Below are positions 8,881-17,813 of a stretch of DNA of 64,000 nucleotides, one piece after another. Below the pieces are notes generated by a model. That model was not told where the DNA came from and searched no databases. It saw nothing but the letters and a program-made list of their open reading frames with translations. The stretch is taken from the NCBI GenBank assembly GCA_017577895.1, contig PKQY01000004.1, positions 1 to 64,000 on the forward strand, given 5' to 3'. The position numbers and the translations under genes were made by a program. This DNA comes from Bacillota bacterium. Lineage in GTDB: Bacteria > Bacillota > Bacilli > ZCTH02-B2. Each line of letters opens with the position of its first letter. Position 1 is the first letter of the stretch.

Positions 8881-9342
8881 ATGGCCGAGCAACAAGGAAC
8901 GGAGAAAGAAGTCATCATTTATACGGACGGGGCTTGTTCCGGCAATCCGGGCCCCGGCGGTTGGGCAGCGATTCTCATGTACGGCGAACACCGGAAAGAA
9001 ATTTCCGGGGGCGAGGTGTCGACGACCAACAACCGGATGGAATTGACGGCGGCCATTGAGGCATTGCGGCAACTGAAACGGCCCTGCCGGGTGACGTTGT
9101 ACAGCGACAGTGCGTATTTGGTCAACGCCTTTGAGCAGGGCTGGCTGGAAAAATGGCAGCAAAACGGTTGGCGCAACAGCAAAAAGGAGCCGGTGGAAAA
9201 TCAAGACTTGTGGCAAGCGCTGTTGGACTTGACGCGCCGACACGACGTCCGTTTCTGCAAAGTAAAGGGCCATCACGACAACCCGTGGAACAACCGCTGT
9301 GACGCTTTGGCGGTGGCGGCCATTCCGAACACGAAACCGTGA
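8881..9342 (+). CDS. rnhA: Ribonuclease HI
   Basis: Cuts the RNA strand of RNA-DNA hybrids. The 153-residue protein contains all four catalytic acids: Asp in [15 protein letters not shown], Glu in NNRMELTAA, Asp in LYSDSAYL and Asp in NNRCDALA. It also keeps the basic handle segment [15 protein letters not shown], so it resembles the E. coli type rather than the handle-less forms. The start ATG 8881 follows AAGGAGG by 6 bases. An in-frame ATG at 8839 only adds residues with no homology. It lies between the ABC-class ATPase and queG. Confidence 0.95.
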   Translation: MAEQQGTEKEVIIYTDGACSGNPGPGGWAAILMYGEHRKEISGGEVSTTNNRMELTAAIEALRQLKRPCRVTLYSDSAYLVNAFEQGWLEKWQQNGWRNSKKEPVENQDLWQALLDLTRRHDVRFCKVKGHHDNPWNNRCDALAVAAIPNTKP

Positions 9343-9390
9343 GGTCCGGGCAGGGACAATGGAAGCGGCGGTGCGCAGGGGGTGAGATGG

Positions 9391-10569
9391 ATGGGCAACG
9401 GCGTGGACCGTTGGCAACGGCTGAAAGAAGATGTGCGGGCGTACGCCCGCACCATCGGCATCGACAAAATCGGCTTTGCGACAGCGGAGCCCTTTGCCGA
9501 ATTGAAAGAACGGTTCCGTCGACAGCAGGAGCTGGGCTACGCGTCGGGCTTTGAGGAGCCCGATTTGGACAAACGGACCGATCCTCGCCGCACGTTGCCG
9601 GATGCCCGTTCCATCATTGCCATCGCCCTGGCGTACCCGACCCGGCTGAAAGATGCCCCCCGTTCCCGGCCGGGGGCGTACCGCGGGTTGTTGGCCCGCT
9701 CGGCATGGGGGGAAGATTACCATCGGGTGTTGCGGCGGAAGTTGGAAGCATTGGCCGATTACTTGCGGCAACGGGTGGACGGCGTCCAGGTCGCCATCAT
9801 GGTTGACACCGGCGCCTTGTCCGACCGGGCGGTGGCCGAGCGGGCCGGTTTGGGCTGGATCGGCAAAAACACGATGCTTATCACCCCCGAGTTCGGTTCG
9901 TGGGTGTACTTGGGCGAAATGGTGACCAACTTGCCGTTCCCTCCCGACGTGCCGGTGACCGAAGCGTGCGGCGACTGCACCCGATGCCTCGACCATTGCC
10001 ACACCGGGGCGTTGGTAGCGCCCGGGCAGCTGAACGCCCAGCGGTGCGTCTCCTATTTGACGCAGACGAAAGATTTTCTCCCCGACGAATTCCGGGACGT
10101 CATCGGCAACCGGCTGTACGGGTGCGACACGTGCCAACTGGTCTGCCCTTACAACCGCGGCATCAATCCGACCCATCAGGAAGCTTTTGCGCCGGATCCG
10201 GACGTGGTGAAGCCGTTGTTGCAGCCGTTGTTGACCATGAGCAACCGGGAGTTTCGGGAGCGGTTTGGCCATTCGGCCGCCAGTTGGCGCGGTAAAAAGC
10301 CCTTGCAGCGCAACGCCATTTTGGCGCTGGCCCACTACCGGGACGCCACGGCCGTGCCGTTATTGAAAGAACAGTTGTCGGATCCGCGGCCGGTCATTCG
10401 GGGCACTGCCGCTTGGGCGTTGGGAAAAATCGGAGCGCGCCTGTCTGACGACGAGCGGCAAGACATTCGCAAGACGCTCGAAGAACAGTTGAACACGGAA
10501 GTCGATCCGCTCGTCCGGCGGGAAATCGAGAAAGGGATTCGGTCCTTGTTGGAAGAAAAAGAAACATAG
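9391..10569 (+). CDS. queG: Epoxyqueuosine reductase
   Basis: Catalyses the last step of queuosine synthesis, reducing epoxyqueuosine in tRNA with a cobalamin cofactor and two 4Fe-4S clusters. The proton-donor Asp lies in VDTGALSDRAVAERAGLGWIGKN. The cluster cysteines are in CGDCTRCLDHC and CDTCQLVCPYN. The last 100 residues form HEAT-like repeats (YRDATAVPLLKEQL, RGTAAWALGKIG), the usual tRNA-binding tail. The start is ATG 9391 with AGGGGGTGA upstream; a GTG at 9382 is also in frame. Length (392) matches Bacillus QueG. Confidence 0.94.
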   Translation: MGNGVDRWQRLKEDVRAYARTIGIDKIGFATAEPFAELKERFRRQQELGYASGFEEPDLDKRTDPRRTLPDARSIIAIALAYPTRLKDAPRSRPGAYRGLLARSAWGEDYHRVLRRKLEALADYLRQRVDGVQVAIMVDTGALSDRAVAERAGLGWIGKNTMLITPEFGSWVYLGEMVTNLPFPPDVPVTEACGDCTRCLDHCHTGALVAPGQLNAQRCVSYLTQTKDFLPDEFRDVIGNRLYGCDTCQLVCPYNRGINPTHQEAFAPDPDVVKPLLQPLLTMSNREFRERFGHSAASWRGKKPLQRNAILALAHYRDATAVPLLKEQLSDPRPVIRGTAAWALGKIGARLSDDERQDIRKTLEEQLNTEVDPLVRREIEKGIRSLLEEKET

Positions 10570-10585
10570 GAGCACGGACAGGAAC

Positions 10586-10921
10586 ATGGGGGAGGGGACG
10601 GATGTGGAACTCCGGTTGGTCAACATGATGCAATGGCTGGTCCAACAGGAACTGGACTGCGTGTTGAAACATTATCCGAACCTTTGCCGTTGCGAACGGT
10701 GCATGCTCGACATTCAGGCCATTGCGTTGAACAGTTTGTCGCCCCATTACGTCGTCAGCCGGGAAGGAGAATTGCTGGTCAAAGCGGAGCATCTGAGCTT
10801 CCAGCGGCAAGCGGATATTCATGTGGCCTTGACGAAAGCGATTGAAATCGTGCAACAACGGCCGCGCCATGGATTCCAGGCGGCCCAAAGTACGGAACAA
10901 AGCCCGGAACAAAGATCATGA
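10586..10921 (+). CDS. ComFB-family protein
   Basis: A 111-residue protein with the ComFB domain: an N-terminal helix LVNMMQWLVQQELD, then CRCERCMLDIQAIALNSLSPHYVVSREGE with three closely spaced cysteines. ComFB in Bacillus lies between comFA and comFC, but here it sits alone after queG. ComFB-domain proteins in cyanobacteria have been reported to bind cyclic di-GMP; whether this one does is inference. The C-terminal tail (QQRPRHGFQAAQSTEQSPEQRS) is polar and probably disordered. A GTG at 10604 behind GGGAGGGG is a good alternative start. Confidence 0.82.
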   Translation: MGEGTDVELRLVNMMQWLVQQELDCVLKHYPNLCRCERCMLDIQAIALNSLSPHYVVSREGELLVKAEHLSFQRQADIHVALTKAIEIVQQRPRHGFQAAQSTEQSPEQRS

Positions 10922-10947
10922 CAACCGGCTCCAAGTTGCGCTATACT
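10918..10947 (+). promoter_or_regulatory. Promoter for purU
   Basis: ATGACA (10918-10923), 18 bases, then TATACT (10942-10947). The -35 overlaps the stop codon of the ComFB gene. The purU start is about 70 bases downstream. Confidence 0.45.
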
Positions 10948-11014
10948 CGGTAGGATAGAAACAGAGAATGAAGCATAAGAGTTGGTGCATCAGGGAAAGG
11001 AGCCAAACGGAAAC

Positions 11015-11878
11015 ATGAAAGATTTGACGAACCGAGGCCGAATGCTCATTTCTTGTCCAGACGGTCCCGGCATTGTTGCGACCGTTTCCCAGTTTCTGTT
11101 TCAAAACGGCGCCAATATCGTGCAGTCGGATCAACATTCCACCGATCCGGAAGGCGGCCGTTTTTTTATGCGTATCGAATTTGACTTGCCCAATCTGGCG
11201 GAACGGCTGCCCGAGTTGGAGCAGCAGTTTCATGACATCGCGTCCCGCTTTCAAATGGCTTGGCGAATGACCCATGCGGGCGTGAAAAAACGACTGGCCA
11301 TTTTTGCCTCGAAAGAAGAACATTGCTTGCAAGAATTGCTTTGGCGTTGGCAGTTGGGGGAACTGCCGGCCGAGATTGTCATGGTGGTGAGCAATCACCG
11401 GGATTTGGAGCCGTTGGTGAAACCGTTTCAAATCCCGTATTTCTACGTGCCGGTGGACAAGTCGAAGCGGGAAGAAGCGGAGGAAATCCACTTGCAATTG
11501 TTGGAAGGCAAAGTGGACACCATCGTGTTGGCCCGCTACATGCAAATTATTCCCCCGCGGATGGTGCAGCGATACCGTAACCAGATCATCAACATTCACC
11601 ATTCGTTCTTGCCGGCCTTTGTCGGTGGCAGGCCGTACCATCAAGCCTATGAGCGCGGCGTGAAAATCATCGGCGCCACAGCCCATTACGTGACGGAAGA
11701 ACTGGATCAAGGCCCGATTATCGAGCAAGACGTGCAGCGGGTCGACCATCGGGATCAAGTGGACGATTTGAAACGCATCGGCCGGGATGTGGAACGCATC
11801 GTTCTGGCCCGGGCGGTCCGTTGGCATCTGGAAGACCGGGTGCTCGTGTACGGCAATAAAACCATCGTCTTTTCTTGA
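11015..11878 (+). CDS. purU: Formyltetrahydrofolate deformylase
   Basis: Hydrolyses 10-formyltetrahydrofolate to formate and tetrahydrofolate, balancing one-carbon pools. An N-terminal ACT domain (LISCPDGPGIVATVSQFLFQ, residues about 10-85) is followed by a formyltransferase domain. The catalytic Asn and His lie in INIHHSFLPAF and the catalytic Asp in TEELDQGPIIEQD. The length (287) is normal. The start ATG 11015 follows AAAGGAG by 12 bases; a GTG at 10982 is in frame but has no ribosome site. Confidence 0.95.
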   Translation: MKDLTNRGRMLISCPDGPGIVATVSQFLFQNGANIVQSDQHSTDPEGGRFFMRIEFDLPNLAERLPELEQQFHDIASRFQMAWRMTHAGVKKRLAIFASKEEHCLQELLWRWQLGELPAEIVMVVSNHRDLEPLVKPFQIPYFYVPVDKSKREEAEEIHLQLLEGKVDTIVLARYMQIIPPRMVQRYRNQIINIHHSFLPAFVGGRPYHQAYERGVKIIGATAHYVTEELDQGPIIEQDVQRVDHRDQVDDLKRIGRDVERIVLARAVRWHLEDRVLVYGNKTIVFS

Positions 11879-11943
11879 TACGAAACAAGATAATACTGAG
11901 TGAGACCATACCATGCGAGATACGCAAAAGCGGAGGTGATGGG

Positions 11944-12663
11944 ATGGGACTTCAGCCCCGCGCTGAAGTGATTCTGGCTTCCGGTTCGCCACGGCGGAAA
12001 GAACTGCTGGCCTCAGTGGGCATCCGCTTTGCTGTTTGTGTGCCGGATGTGGACGAAACGATGGCCGCCCATTGGAGCCCGGCAGAAGCGGTGGAACAAT
12101 TGGCGTACCGGAAAGGGCGGGCGGTGGTGGAGCAGTTGGTACACCGTCGGGCCGAAAGCCCGGTGACCGTGGCTTCGGAGGCACAAGCCCGTTCTCGTGG
12201 TTCGGCGTCATGGACGGATGCGGACGCGATGACGGATGGGGCGGAGGTGCCGGTGTTGGTCATCGCCGCCGATACGGTTGTCGTCTTGGACGGGGAAGTG
12301 ATGGGAAAACCTTCTGATGCGGAAGAGGCGGTCCGGATGTTGCAACGGTTGTCCGGGCGGCAACACGAGGTTTTCAGCGGCTTGGCCCTTTTTTGCCTCG
12401 ACAGCCGTTCGGAAGCATCTCCGAAGATTGAGCACCGTTTGGGGCATGTGCGGACCGAAGTCCGGTTCCGCCCGTTGTCGGAAGACACCATCCGCCGTTA
12501 TGTCGCCACCGGGGAACCGCTGGACAAAGCGGGCGCTTACGCCATTCAAGGCCTGGGGGCCACATTGGTGGAAGGCATCACCGGCGATTATTTCAACGTG
12601 GTGGGCTTGCCCCTCGCTTTGCTTGGCCAATATTTAGAAGACTGGGGGTATCGGTTGTTTTAG
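11944..12663 (+). CDS. maf: Maf family nucleotide pyrophosphatase
   Basis: Maf proteins hydrolyse non-canonical or dTTP/UTP-type nucleotides to monophosphates. Motifs are LASGSPRRKELL near the start, the catalytic VIAADTVVVLDGEVMGKP, and DKAGAYAIQGLGATLVEGITGDY. At 239 residues it is about 40 longer than the usual 190-200. The excess is a polar insert (ESPVTVASEAQARSRG onward, about residues 72-100) just before the AADTVV strand. The start ATG 11944 has a near-perfect GGAGGTGAT site. Maf usually sits with mreBCD or radC, which are not visible here. Confidence 0.92.
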   Translation: MGLQPRAEVILASGSPRRKELLASVGIRFAVCVPDVDETMAAHWSPAEAVEQLAYRKGRAVVEQLVHRRAESPVTVASEAQARSRGSASWTDADAMTDGAEVPVLVIAADTVVVLDGEVMGKPSDAEEAVRMLQRLSGRQHEVFSGLALFCLDSRSEASPKIEHRLGHVRTEVRFRPLSEDTIRRYVATGEPLDKAGAYAIQGLGATLVEGITGDYFNVVGLPLALLGQYLEDWGYRLF

Positions 12664-12726
12664 CAGTCCGGGGGTACGTCACAAGATTGTCTTTTTTTGC
12701 TTTAGGTGGCCGCCGGCCTTTTCAGG

Positions 12727-12732
12727 TATAAT
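12727..12732 (+). promoter_or_regulatory. -10 element upstream of ctaA
   Basis: Perfect TATAAT 42 bases before the ctaA start. No good -35 lies at the right distance, so the promoter may need an activator. Confidence 0.35.
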
Positions 12733-12774
12733 GGACGTTGAGGCTAGGAGCTCATCAGGACAGGAGGTGCCCTA

Positions 12775-13722
12775 GTGAACAAAGGTCTGAAGGCGTTGGC
12801 GGTCGCCACGACGGTGTTCATGTTTTTGGTCGTTTTCGGTGGAACGATGGTGACGAAAACCGACTCGGGTGACGGTTGCGGTCGTTCCTGGCCGTTGTGT
12901 GAAGGCAGTTTTTTGCCGATGGAGACCATCGAATCGTATATTGAGTACAGTCACCGCTTGATCTCCGGCATCGCCGGCCTGCTCATTACGGTCTTGCTCA
13001 TATGGGCGCAGCGGGCATGCAAAGAGCGGCGGGACGCTATGTTTATGGTCACGGCCAGTTTTGTCTTTACAGTCATTCAGGCGCTGTTGGGGGCCGGTGC
13101 CGTCGTCTTCGGCCAGTCGACGCCCATCATGGCGCTGCATTTTGGCGTGTCGTTGGTCGCCTTTGCCACGGTGTTCCTGTTTACCATCATCCTGTATCGA
13201 TGGGATGCCAAACCGACGCCCATTTCGTTCGGCAAAGGTTACCGCTTTTCTGTGCTGGCTTCCGCCGTATCTACGTACGTTGTGGTGTATACAGGCGGTT
13301 ATGTGGTGCACAGCGGCGCCAGCGGCGGGTGCGGCCGGTGGTTTCCGCTCTGTGACGGAAAGTGGTTTCCCGGTTTTGAAGGAGCTTCCGGCATCCAGTT
13401 CATGCACCGGCTGAGCGGCTTTTTGCTCATGGTGATTGTTTTGACGCTCATGGTGGTGACCATCCGGCGCTATAAAGAGCGGCGGGATATGCTGCTTGCC
13501 GGTTGGTGGTCGGGGGCGCTGGTGGTGTTGCAAATTTTGAGCGGCGGCTTGATGATCTGGGCCGGACTCAACTTGTTTACCCGCTTGTTGCACGCCACAT
13601 TGATCTTGTTCTTGTTCGGGGTACAGACGTACATGTGCATGGAAGTGTTGCGGCAGCACCGCGGACAAGAAGAGACGGTGGAAATGGCCGGTCAGGCGCA
13701 AGTGCGGCCCTCAACCGGATGA
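12775..13722 (+). CDS. ctaA: Heme A synthase (COX15/CtaA family)
   Basis: Membrane enzyme that oxidises the C8 methyl of heme O to the formyl group of heme A for aa3-type oxidases. It has eight hydrophobic segments in two four-helix halves. Each half has a heme-ligating histidine pair (YSHRLISG and LHFGVSL; FMHRLSG and LLHATLI) and each carries an extracytoplasmic cysteine pair (GCGRSWPLC, GCGRWFPLC). The GTG start follows CAGGAGGTG. No ctaB lies nearby, although Bacillus often has ctaB divergent to ctaA. Its presence implies aerobic respiration with heme A. Confidence 0.94.
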   Translation: MNKGLKALAVATTVFMFLVVFGGTMVTKTDSGDGCGRSWPLCEGSFLPMETIESYIEYSHRLISGIAGLLITVLLIWAQRACKERRDAMFMVTASFVFTVIQALLGAGAVVFGQSTPIMALHFGVSLVAFATVFLFTIILYRWDAKPTPISFGKGYRFSVLASAVSTYVVVYTGGYVVHSGASGGCGRWFPLCDGKWFPGFEGASGIQFMHRLSGFLLMVIVLTLMVVTIRRYKERRDMLLAGWWSGALVVLQILSGGLMIWAGLNLFTRLLHATLILFLFGVQTYMCMEVLRQHRGQEETVEMAGQAQVRPSTG

Positions 13723-13738
13723 TGACCGGCGGCGGCCC

Positions 13739-13767
13739 TTGCCATGGCGCAGTCGTTGGGATACAAT
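13739..13767 (+). promoter_or_regulatory. Promoter of the thiamin salvage operon
   Basis: TTGCCA, 17 bases, TACAAT (5 of 6 in both boxes). It starts RNA about 25 bases before the TPP aptamer. Confidence 0.7.
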
Positions 13768-13797
13768 GAATAGCAAGACAATTGAATCAGCCCGATT

Positions 13798-13888
13798 TCC
13801 ACTAGGGGTGCTCCATACGGAGCTGAGAAAGAGGCAACTCTTAACCCTTGGAACCTGATCTGGGTAATACCAGCGTAGGGAAGTGGAA
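13798..13888 (+). ncRNA. TPP riboswitch (THI element)
   Basis: Contains the hallmark segments in order: ACTAGGGGTGCT, CTGAGA, ACCCTTGGAACCTGATCT and GGGTAATACCAGCGTAGGGAAGT. These form the pyrimidine and pyrophosphate sensing arms. The aptamer is followed 127 bases later by a strong terminator and then the ylmB-tenA-thiZXY genes. The expected action is premature termination when thiamin pyrophosphate is high. Confidence 0.97.
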
Positions 13889-14014
13889 CGGGATGCACCG
13901 GTCTTCGGCATGACCTAGCGGTCGATGGGTTTGCGGCCGGTGGGTGCGCCACGGCGGAACCTCACGTGTATATGCCGACCGCCAAGGGGACTTTTATGCC
14001 GATTCGACCAACGC

Positions 14015-14040
14015 AACCGCTCCACGGGAGCGGTTTTTTT
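14015..14040 (+). terminator. Riboswitch-controlled terminator
   Basis: Stem AACCGCTCC / GGAGCGGTT with a 3-base loop and a run of seven T. It lies between the TPP aptamer and ylmB and is the likely expression platform. Confidence 0.85.
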
Positions 14041-14085
14041 GTGGCCAAATGGCCCAAACGACCAATCGCGGGGGAGGGATGAACC

Positions 14086-15339
14086 ATGGGGCAAGAGCGA
14101 TGGCGGCAACGGGTGGAAGCGGCAGGGGAGGAGCTCAAGCGTTTGCTGAAAGATTTGATCGCTTTTCCGACGGTCAGTCCGCCGGCCCGCAACACCCGTC
14201 CGGCACAACAGTATATCGCTGATTTTTTGCGACGCCTCGGTCTGGAAGTAGATCAGTGGGAAGTGTATCCTAACGACGATAACGTGGTCGGGCGCTGGCG
14301 GGGCAGCGGCGGCGGCCGCAGCCTCATTTTGAACGGGCACGTGGATGTGGCCAGCCTCGAGGAAGGGGAAGCGTGGGAGACGCCGCCCTTTGTGTTGACG
14401 CAAAAAAATGGCCGCCTGTACGGCCGGGGCGTGGCCGACATGAAAGGGGGCCTGGCCTGCGGCTTGTGGGCGCTGGCGTTGTTGAAGGAAGCCGGTTTTC
14501 AGCCGCGGGGGGACATCTTGTTTCAATCGGTCATCGGCGAAGAAGTGGGGGAAGCCGGCACCCAGGCGTGCCTGGAGCGGGGCTATACGGCCGATTTTGC
14601 CATCGTCATGGATTCCAGCGACTTGCACATTCAAGGCCAAGGGGGAGTCATCACCGGCTGGATTGAAATTCAAAGTCCGCAGACGTTTCACGACGGGATG
14701 CGCGCCAAATTGATTCACGCAGGCGGAGGCCAATTTGGCGCCAGCGCCATCGAAAAAATGGCCAAAATCATCACCGCGCTGCAGGAGCTGGAACGCCATT
14801 GGGCCGTGGTCAAATCGTATCCCGGTTTTCCGCCGGGGATGAACACCATCAACCCGGCGGTCATTGAAGGGGGACGCCATCCGGCTTTTGTGGCCGACCA
14901 GTGTCGGCTTTGGATCACAGTCCATTTTTATCCCAATGAAACGTACGAGCAGGTGGCCCGGGAAGTGGAGGACCACGTGTTGCGGACGGCGGCGGCGGAC
15001 CCGTGGCTGCGGCATCATCCGCCCCGGTTCCGCTGGGGCGGCCGGTCCATGATCGAAGAAAAAGGCGAGATTTTTCCGGCCTTGGAAGTGGACTGGAATC
15101 ATCCGGGGGTGCGGCTTCTCCGGGAAACGCACGAGTGTGTTTTAGGCGAGCCGGCCGTTTGCGACATGTCCCCGACCGTCACCGACGCCGGGTGGCTCGG
15201 CCGGGCCGGCATTCCGACGGTGTTGTACGGCCCCGGTTCTCTTAAAGAAGCCCACGCCGTCAATGAAAGCGTGGCTTGGGAGGACTTGTTGCGGTACACG
15301 GAGACGCTGGTGCGGTTTATCGAACGGTGGTGTGGATGA
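14086..15339 (+). CDS. ylmB: M20 amidohydrolase, likely formylaminopyrimidine deformylase YlmB
   Basis: In the Bacillus salvage pathway YlmB deformylates N-formyl-4-amino-5-aminomethyl-2-methylpyrimidine, a thiamin breakdown product, to aminopyrimidine for TenA. The 417-residue protein is an M20 peptidase-type fold. Metal ligands are in LNGHVDVAS, YGRGVADMKGG, IGEEVGEAG and the C-terminal GPGSLKEAHAVNE. The assignment rests on the TPP riboswitch and the tenA-thiZXY neighbours; by sequence alone it could be an acetylornithine deacetylase-like enzyme. ATG 14086 follows GGGAGGG. Confidence 0.88.
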   Translation: MGQERWRQRVEAAGEELKRLLKDLIAFPTVSPPARNTRPAQQYIADFLRRLGLEVDQWEVYPNDDNVVGRWRGSGGGRSLILNGHVDVASLEEGEAWETPPFVLTQKNGRLYGRGVADMKGGLACGLWALALLKEAGFQPRGDILFQSVIGEEVGEAGTQACLERGYTADFAIVMDSSDLHIQGQGGVITGWIEIQSPQTFHDGMRAKLIHAGGGQFGASAIEKMAKIITALQELERHWAVVKSYPGFPPGMNTINPAVIEGGRHPAFVADQCRLWITVHFYPNETYEQVAREVEDHVLRTAAADPWLRHHPPRFRWGGRSMIEEKGEIFPALEVDWNHPGVRLLRETHECVLGEPAVCDMSPTVTDAGWLGRAGIPTVLYGPGSLKEAHAVNESVAWEDLLRYTETLVRFIERWCG

Positions 15340-15448
15340 CGGGTGGTGTGGGTGACGGGCATGTCGGTTGCGAGCGCCCGGAGGCGCCGGCGTCCGGAAA
15401 CCGGCAGATCACGGATGAAAATGAACATTTGGAAGGGAGAGGATTTCG

Positions 15449-16114
15449 ATGTCGTTTTCCATGGAATTGCGCCGTTTGGCGGAACCGATTTGGCAAAAAG
15501 AAATGGAGCATCCGTTTGTGCGGGGGCTGGTGACGGGAGAGCTTCCTCTGGAGACATTTCAGTATTACTTGTGCCAAGATTACGTGTATTTGATCACTTT
15601 CAGCCGGGTGTTTGCCATCGCCGCGGCCAAATCCCACGACTTGCAGACCATGGACGAGTTTGCCCAGCTGCTGCATGCCACGTTGCATGAGGAGATGGAA
15701 TTGCACCGGAAATACGCTGCGGAATTCGGCATTTCCCGCGAGGAACTGGAAGCGACGGTGCCCTCGCCGACGGCATATGCCTATACGAGCCATTTGGTGC
15801 GTACCGCGTATGAAGGAACGCTGGCGGACATTTTGGCGGCGGTGCTGCCGTGCCAGTGGGGTTACCACGAAATCGGCGTCCGTCTGGCTCGGGAACCTGG
15901 TTGGGAGAAGTCACCGTATAAGGATTGGATTGCCACGTATTCTTCGGATGATTTTGGCCGCCTGGCGGACATGATGCGGCAGCGGCTGGATGCGCTGGCC
16001 GGCGGGTTGGACGAAGGGCACAAGGAACGGTTGCGCCAGTTGTTTTTGACCAGCAGCCGTTACGAGTACCTCTTTTGGGAAAAAGCGTGGCAGCAGGAAA
16101 CGTGGCCGGTGTGA
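15449..16114 (+). CDS. tenA: Aminopyrimidine aminohydrolase / thiaminase II
   Basis: Hydrolyses 4-amino-5-aminomethyl-2-methylpyrimidine to hydroxymethylpyrimidine for thiamin synthesis. The 221-residue all-helical TenA protein keeps the catalytic Cys in VLPCQWGYHEIG (about residue 135), the active-site acid of the YLCQDYVYL segment, and the C-terminal FLTSSRYEYLFWEKAW. It is the second gene of the riboswitch operon, 109 bases after ylmB. The start is ATG 15449 behind GGGAGAGGA. Confidence 0.95.
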   Translation: MSFSMELRRLAEPIWQKEMEHPFVRGLVTGELPLETFQYYLCQDYVYLITFSRVFAIAAAKSHDLQTMDEFAQLLHATLHEEMELHRKYAAEFGISREELEATVPSPTAYAYTSHLVRTAYEGTLADILAAVLPCQWGYHEIGVRLAREPGWEKSPYKDWIATYSSDDFGRLADMMRQRLDALAGGLDEGHKERLRQLFLTSSRYEYLFWEKAWQQETWPV

Positions 16115-16190
16115 GGAAAATGTCACCAGGACAGTTCCGGTATTGACGCATCTGGGAAAATCGGTGAACGACGCGAGGGAAAATGTGGGG

Positions 16191-16991
16191 ATGACGTTGC
16201 TTTCATTGCGGGATGTGGATTTTGCATTCCGGCATGACGGAAGAATCTTCCCCGTCTTGCGTGGTTTTTCATTGGACGTCCGGGAGGGCGAATTTTTTTC
16301 GCTCATCGGAACGAGCGGCTCCGGGAAAAGCACCCTCTTCAAACTGATTACCGGACTTTTGGAGCCGGACGGGGGCGAGATTCTGTATCGCGGGGAGCCG
16401 TTCCGGCAACGGCTGGGCCGCGTAGGGTATATGCCCCAGCGGGACAGTCTGTTGCCTTGGCGCACGGTGCGGCAAAACGCCGCTCTCGCGTTGGAGATAA
16501 AGGGATGGCGGCGGAAAGCCGCCTTGCGCCGCGCTTCGTCATTTCTGTCGGCTTTTGGTTTGGAGGAAGTAGCCGATCATTATCCGCATCAATTATCCGG
16601 CGGGTTGCGACAGCGGGCGGCCTTTTTGCGTACCGTGCTGGGCGAACACGAACTGCTCTTGCTCGATGAGCCGTTTGGGGCTTTGGATGCGCTGACCCGG
16701 CTTCGCATGCAGGAATGGTTGTTGGGGTTGTGGCAGCGGTTGGAAAAAACGGTCTTGTTCATTACCCACGATGTGGAAGAGGCGATATTGCTTTCGGACC
16801 GCGTCGGTGTGTTGAGGGGCAGCCCCTTGTCGGACGTTTACGTCGTCGATGTGCCCCTTCCCCGGCCGCGGCCGTTGTCCGTGGTAACCAGCGAAGACTT
16901 TGTCGCTTTGAAATCCCGTTTGCTGGCGTTGATCGGCGAAGAATTTGGAACTCCCGTTGAAGGCCTGGACGTCGGACGGGAAGGAGGATAA
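16191..16991 (+). CDS. thiZ: ABC transporter ATP-binding protein, pyrimidine uptake
   Basis: ATPase of the importer that brings formylaminopyrimidine into the cell for YlmB and TenA. Walker A is GTSGSGKST, the Q-loop region MPQRDSLLPWRT is typical of the nitrate/taurine/ThiZ group, the signature is LSGGLRQR, and Walker B is LLLLDEPFGALD. The start is taken as ATG 16191 (MTLLSLRDV); an in-frame start at 16143 would add 16 residues without homology. It sits between tenA and thiX with only 3 bases to the next gene. Confidence 0.9.
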   Translation: MTLLSLRDVDFAFRHDGRIFPVLRGFSLDVREGEFFSLIGTSGSGKSTLFKLITGLLEPDGGEILYRGEPFRQRLGRVGYMPQRDSLLPWRTVRQNAALALEIKGWRRKAALRRASSFLSAFGLEEVADHYPHQLSGGLRQRAAFLRTVLGEHELLLLDEPFGALDALTRLRMQEWLLGLWQRLEKTVLFITHDVEEAILLSDRVGVLRGSPLSDVYVVDVPLPRPRPLSVVTSEDFVALKSRLLALIGEEFGTPVEGLDVGREGG

Positions 16992-16994
16992 ACC

Positions 16995-17810
16995 ATGGGA
17001 GAGCGGTGGCGGCAATGGATAAAGACGTATCGGGCGCCGGCGGGATTTTGTTTGGCAATGCTCTTTCTTTGGGAGACGGCGGTTCGGGGATTGGACGTTC
17101 CCGCTTTTATTTTGCCGCCGCCTTCGGCCATCGCCGTGGCGTTGTGGGAACATGCCGACGTCCTGTGGACGGTACATCTGCCGGCCACCTTGTCGATTGT
17201 CGCGTTAGGGCTGTTGATCTCGGTGATCGTGGGCGTGGCCATGGCGGCGTTGATGACGTTGTTTCCGTTAGCGGAAAGGACTTTTTATCCGTTGCTCATT
17301 GTTTCGCAGACGTTGCCCATCATCGCGCTGGCCCCGGTGTTCATTCTTTGGTTTGGCTACTCCGTTTGGGGAAAAGTGGCGGTGACGGTTTTGATCAGTT
17401 TCTTTCCCATTGTCGTCAATACGTACGATGGTTTCCGGCGGGCCGACTCTGAATGGATGGATTTGCTCCGGGTGATGGGGGCCAACCGCTGGCAAATTTT
17501 TTTGAAGGCACAAGTTCCGGCGGCGTTGCCCATGTTTTTTTCCGGTTTGAAAATGGCCGCCGTCGTCAGCGTAATCGGCGCGACCATCGGAGAATGGCTG
17601 GGAGCCAACGAAGGATTGGGGTATTTTAGCCGTCGAATGGCGCACAGCGTGCGGGCGGCGCCATTGTTTGCTGCGATTTTCGTCTTGTCGCTGCTCGGAA
17701 TCGGGTTGTTTCTGTTGATTCAATGGCTGGAACGCCAAGCGATGCCATGGAAACGGGAAAGCGGGCGGAAAGAAGAAGCGGCGCTCCTCGACAAACCAAT
17801 GGGGGGATGA
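16995..17810 (+). CDS. thiX: ABC transporter permease, pyrimidine uptake
   Basis: Membrane subunit of the ThiXYZ importer, 271 residues with about six hydrophobic segments. The coupling-loop motif is EWMDLLRVMGANRWQIFLKAQVPAALP, and GATIGEWLGANEGLGYF is typical of the SsuC/TauC-like class. ATG 16995 follows GGAAGGAGGATAAACC, giving strong initiation. Spacing to thiZ is 3 bases and to thiY 3 bases. Confidence 0.92.
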   Translation: MGERWRQWIKTYRAPAGFCLAMLFLWETAVRGLDVPAFILPPPSAIAVALWEHADVLWTVHLPATLSIVALGLLISVIVGVAMAALMTLFPLAERTFYPLLIVSQTLPIIALAPVFILWFGYSVWGKVAVTVLISFFPIVVNTYDGFRRADSEWMDLLRVMGANRWQIFLKAQVPAALPMFFSGLKMAAVVSVIGATIGEWLGANEGLGYFSRRMAHSVRAAPLFAAIFVLSLLGIGLFLLIQWLERQAMPWKRESGRKEEAALLDKPMGG

Positions 17811-17813
17811 ATA

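Noticed and set aside
8749-10335. 528-codon minus-strand frame opposite rnhA and queG
   Set aside because: Covers two firmly identified genes and has shadow-type composition.
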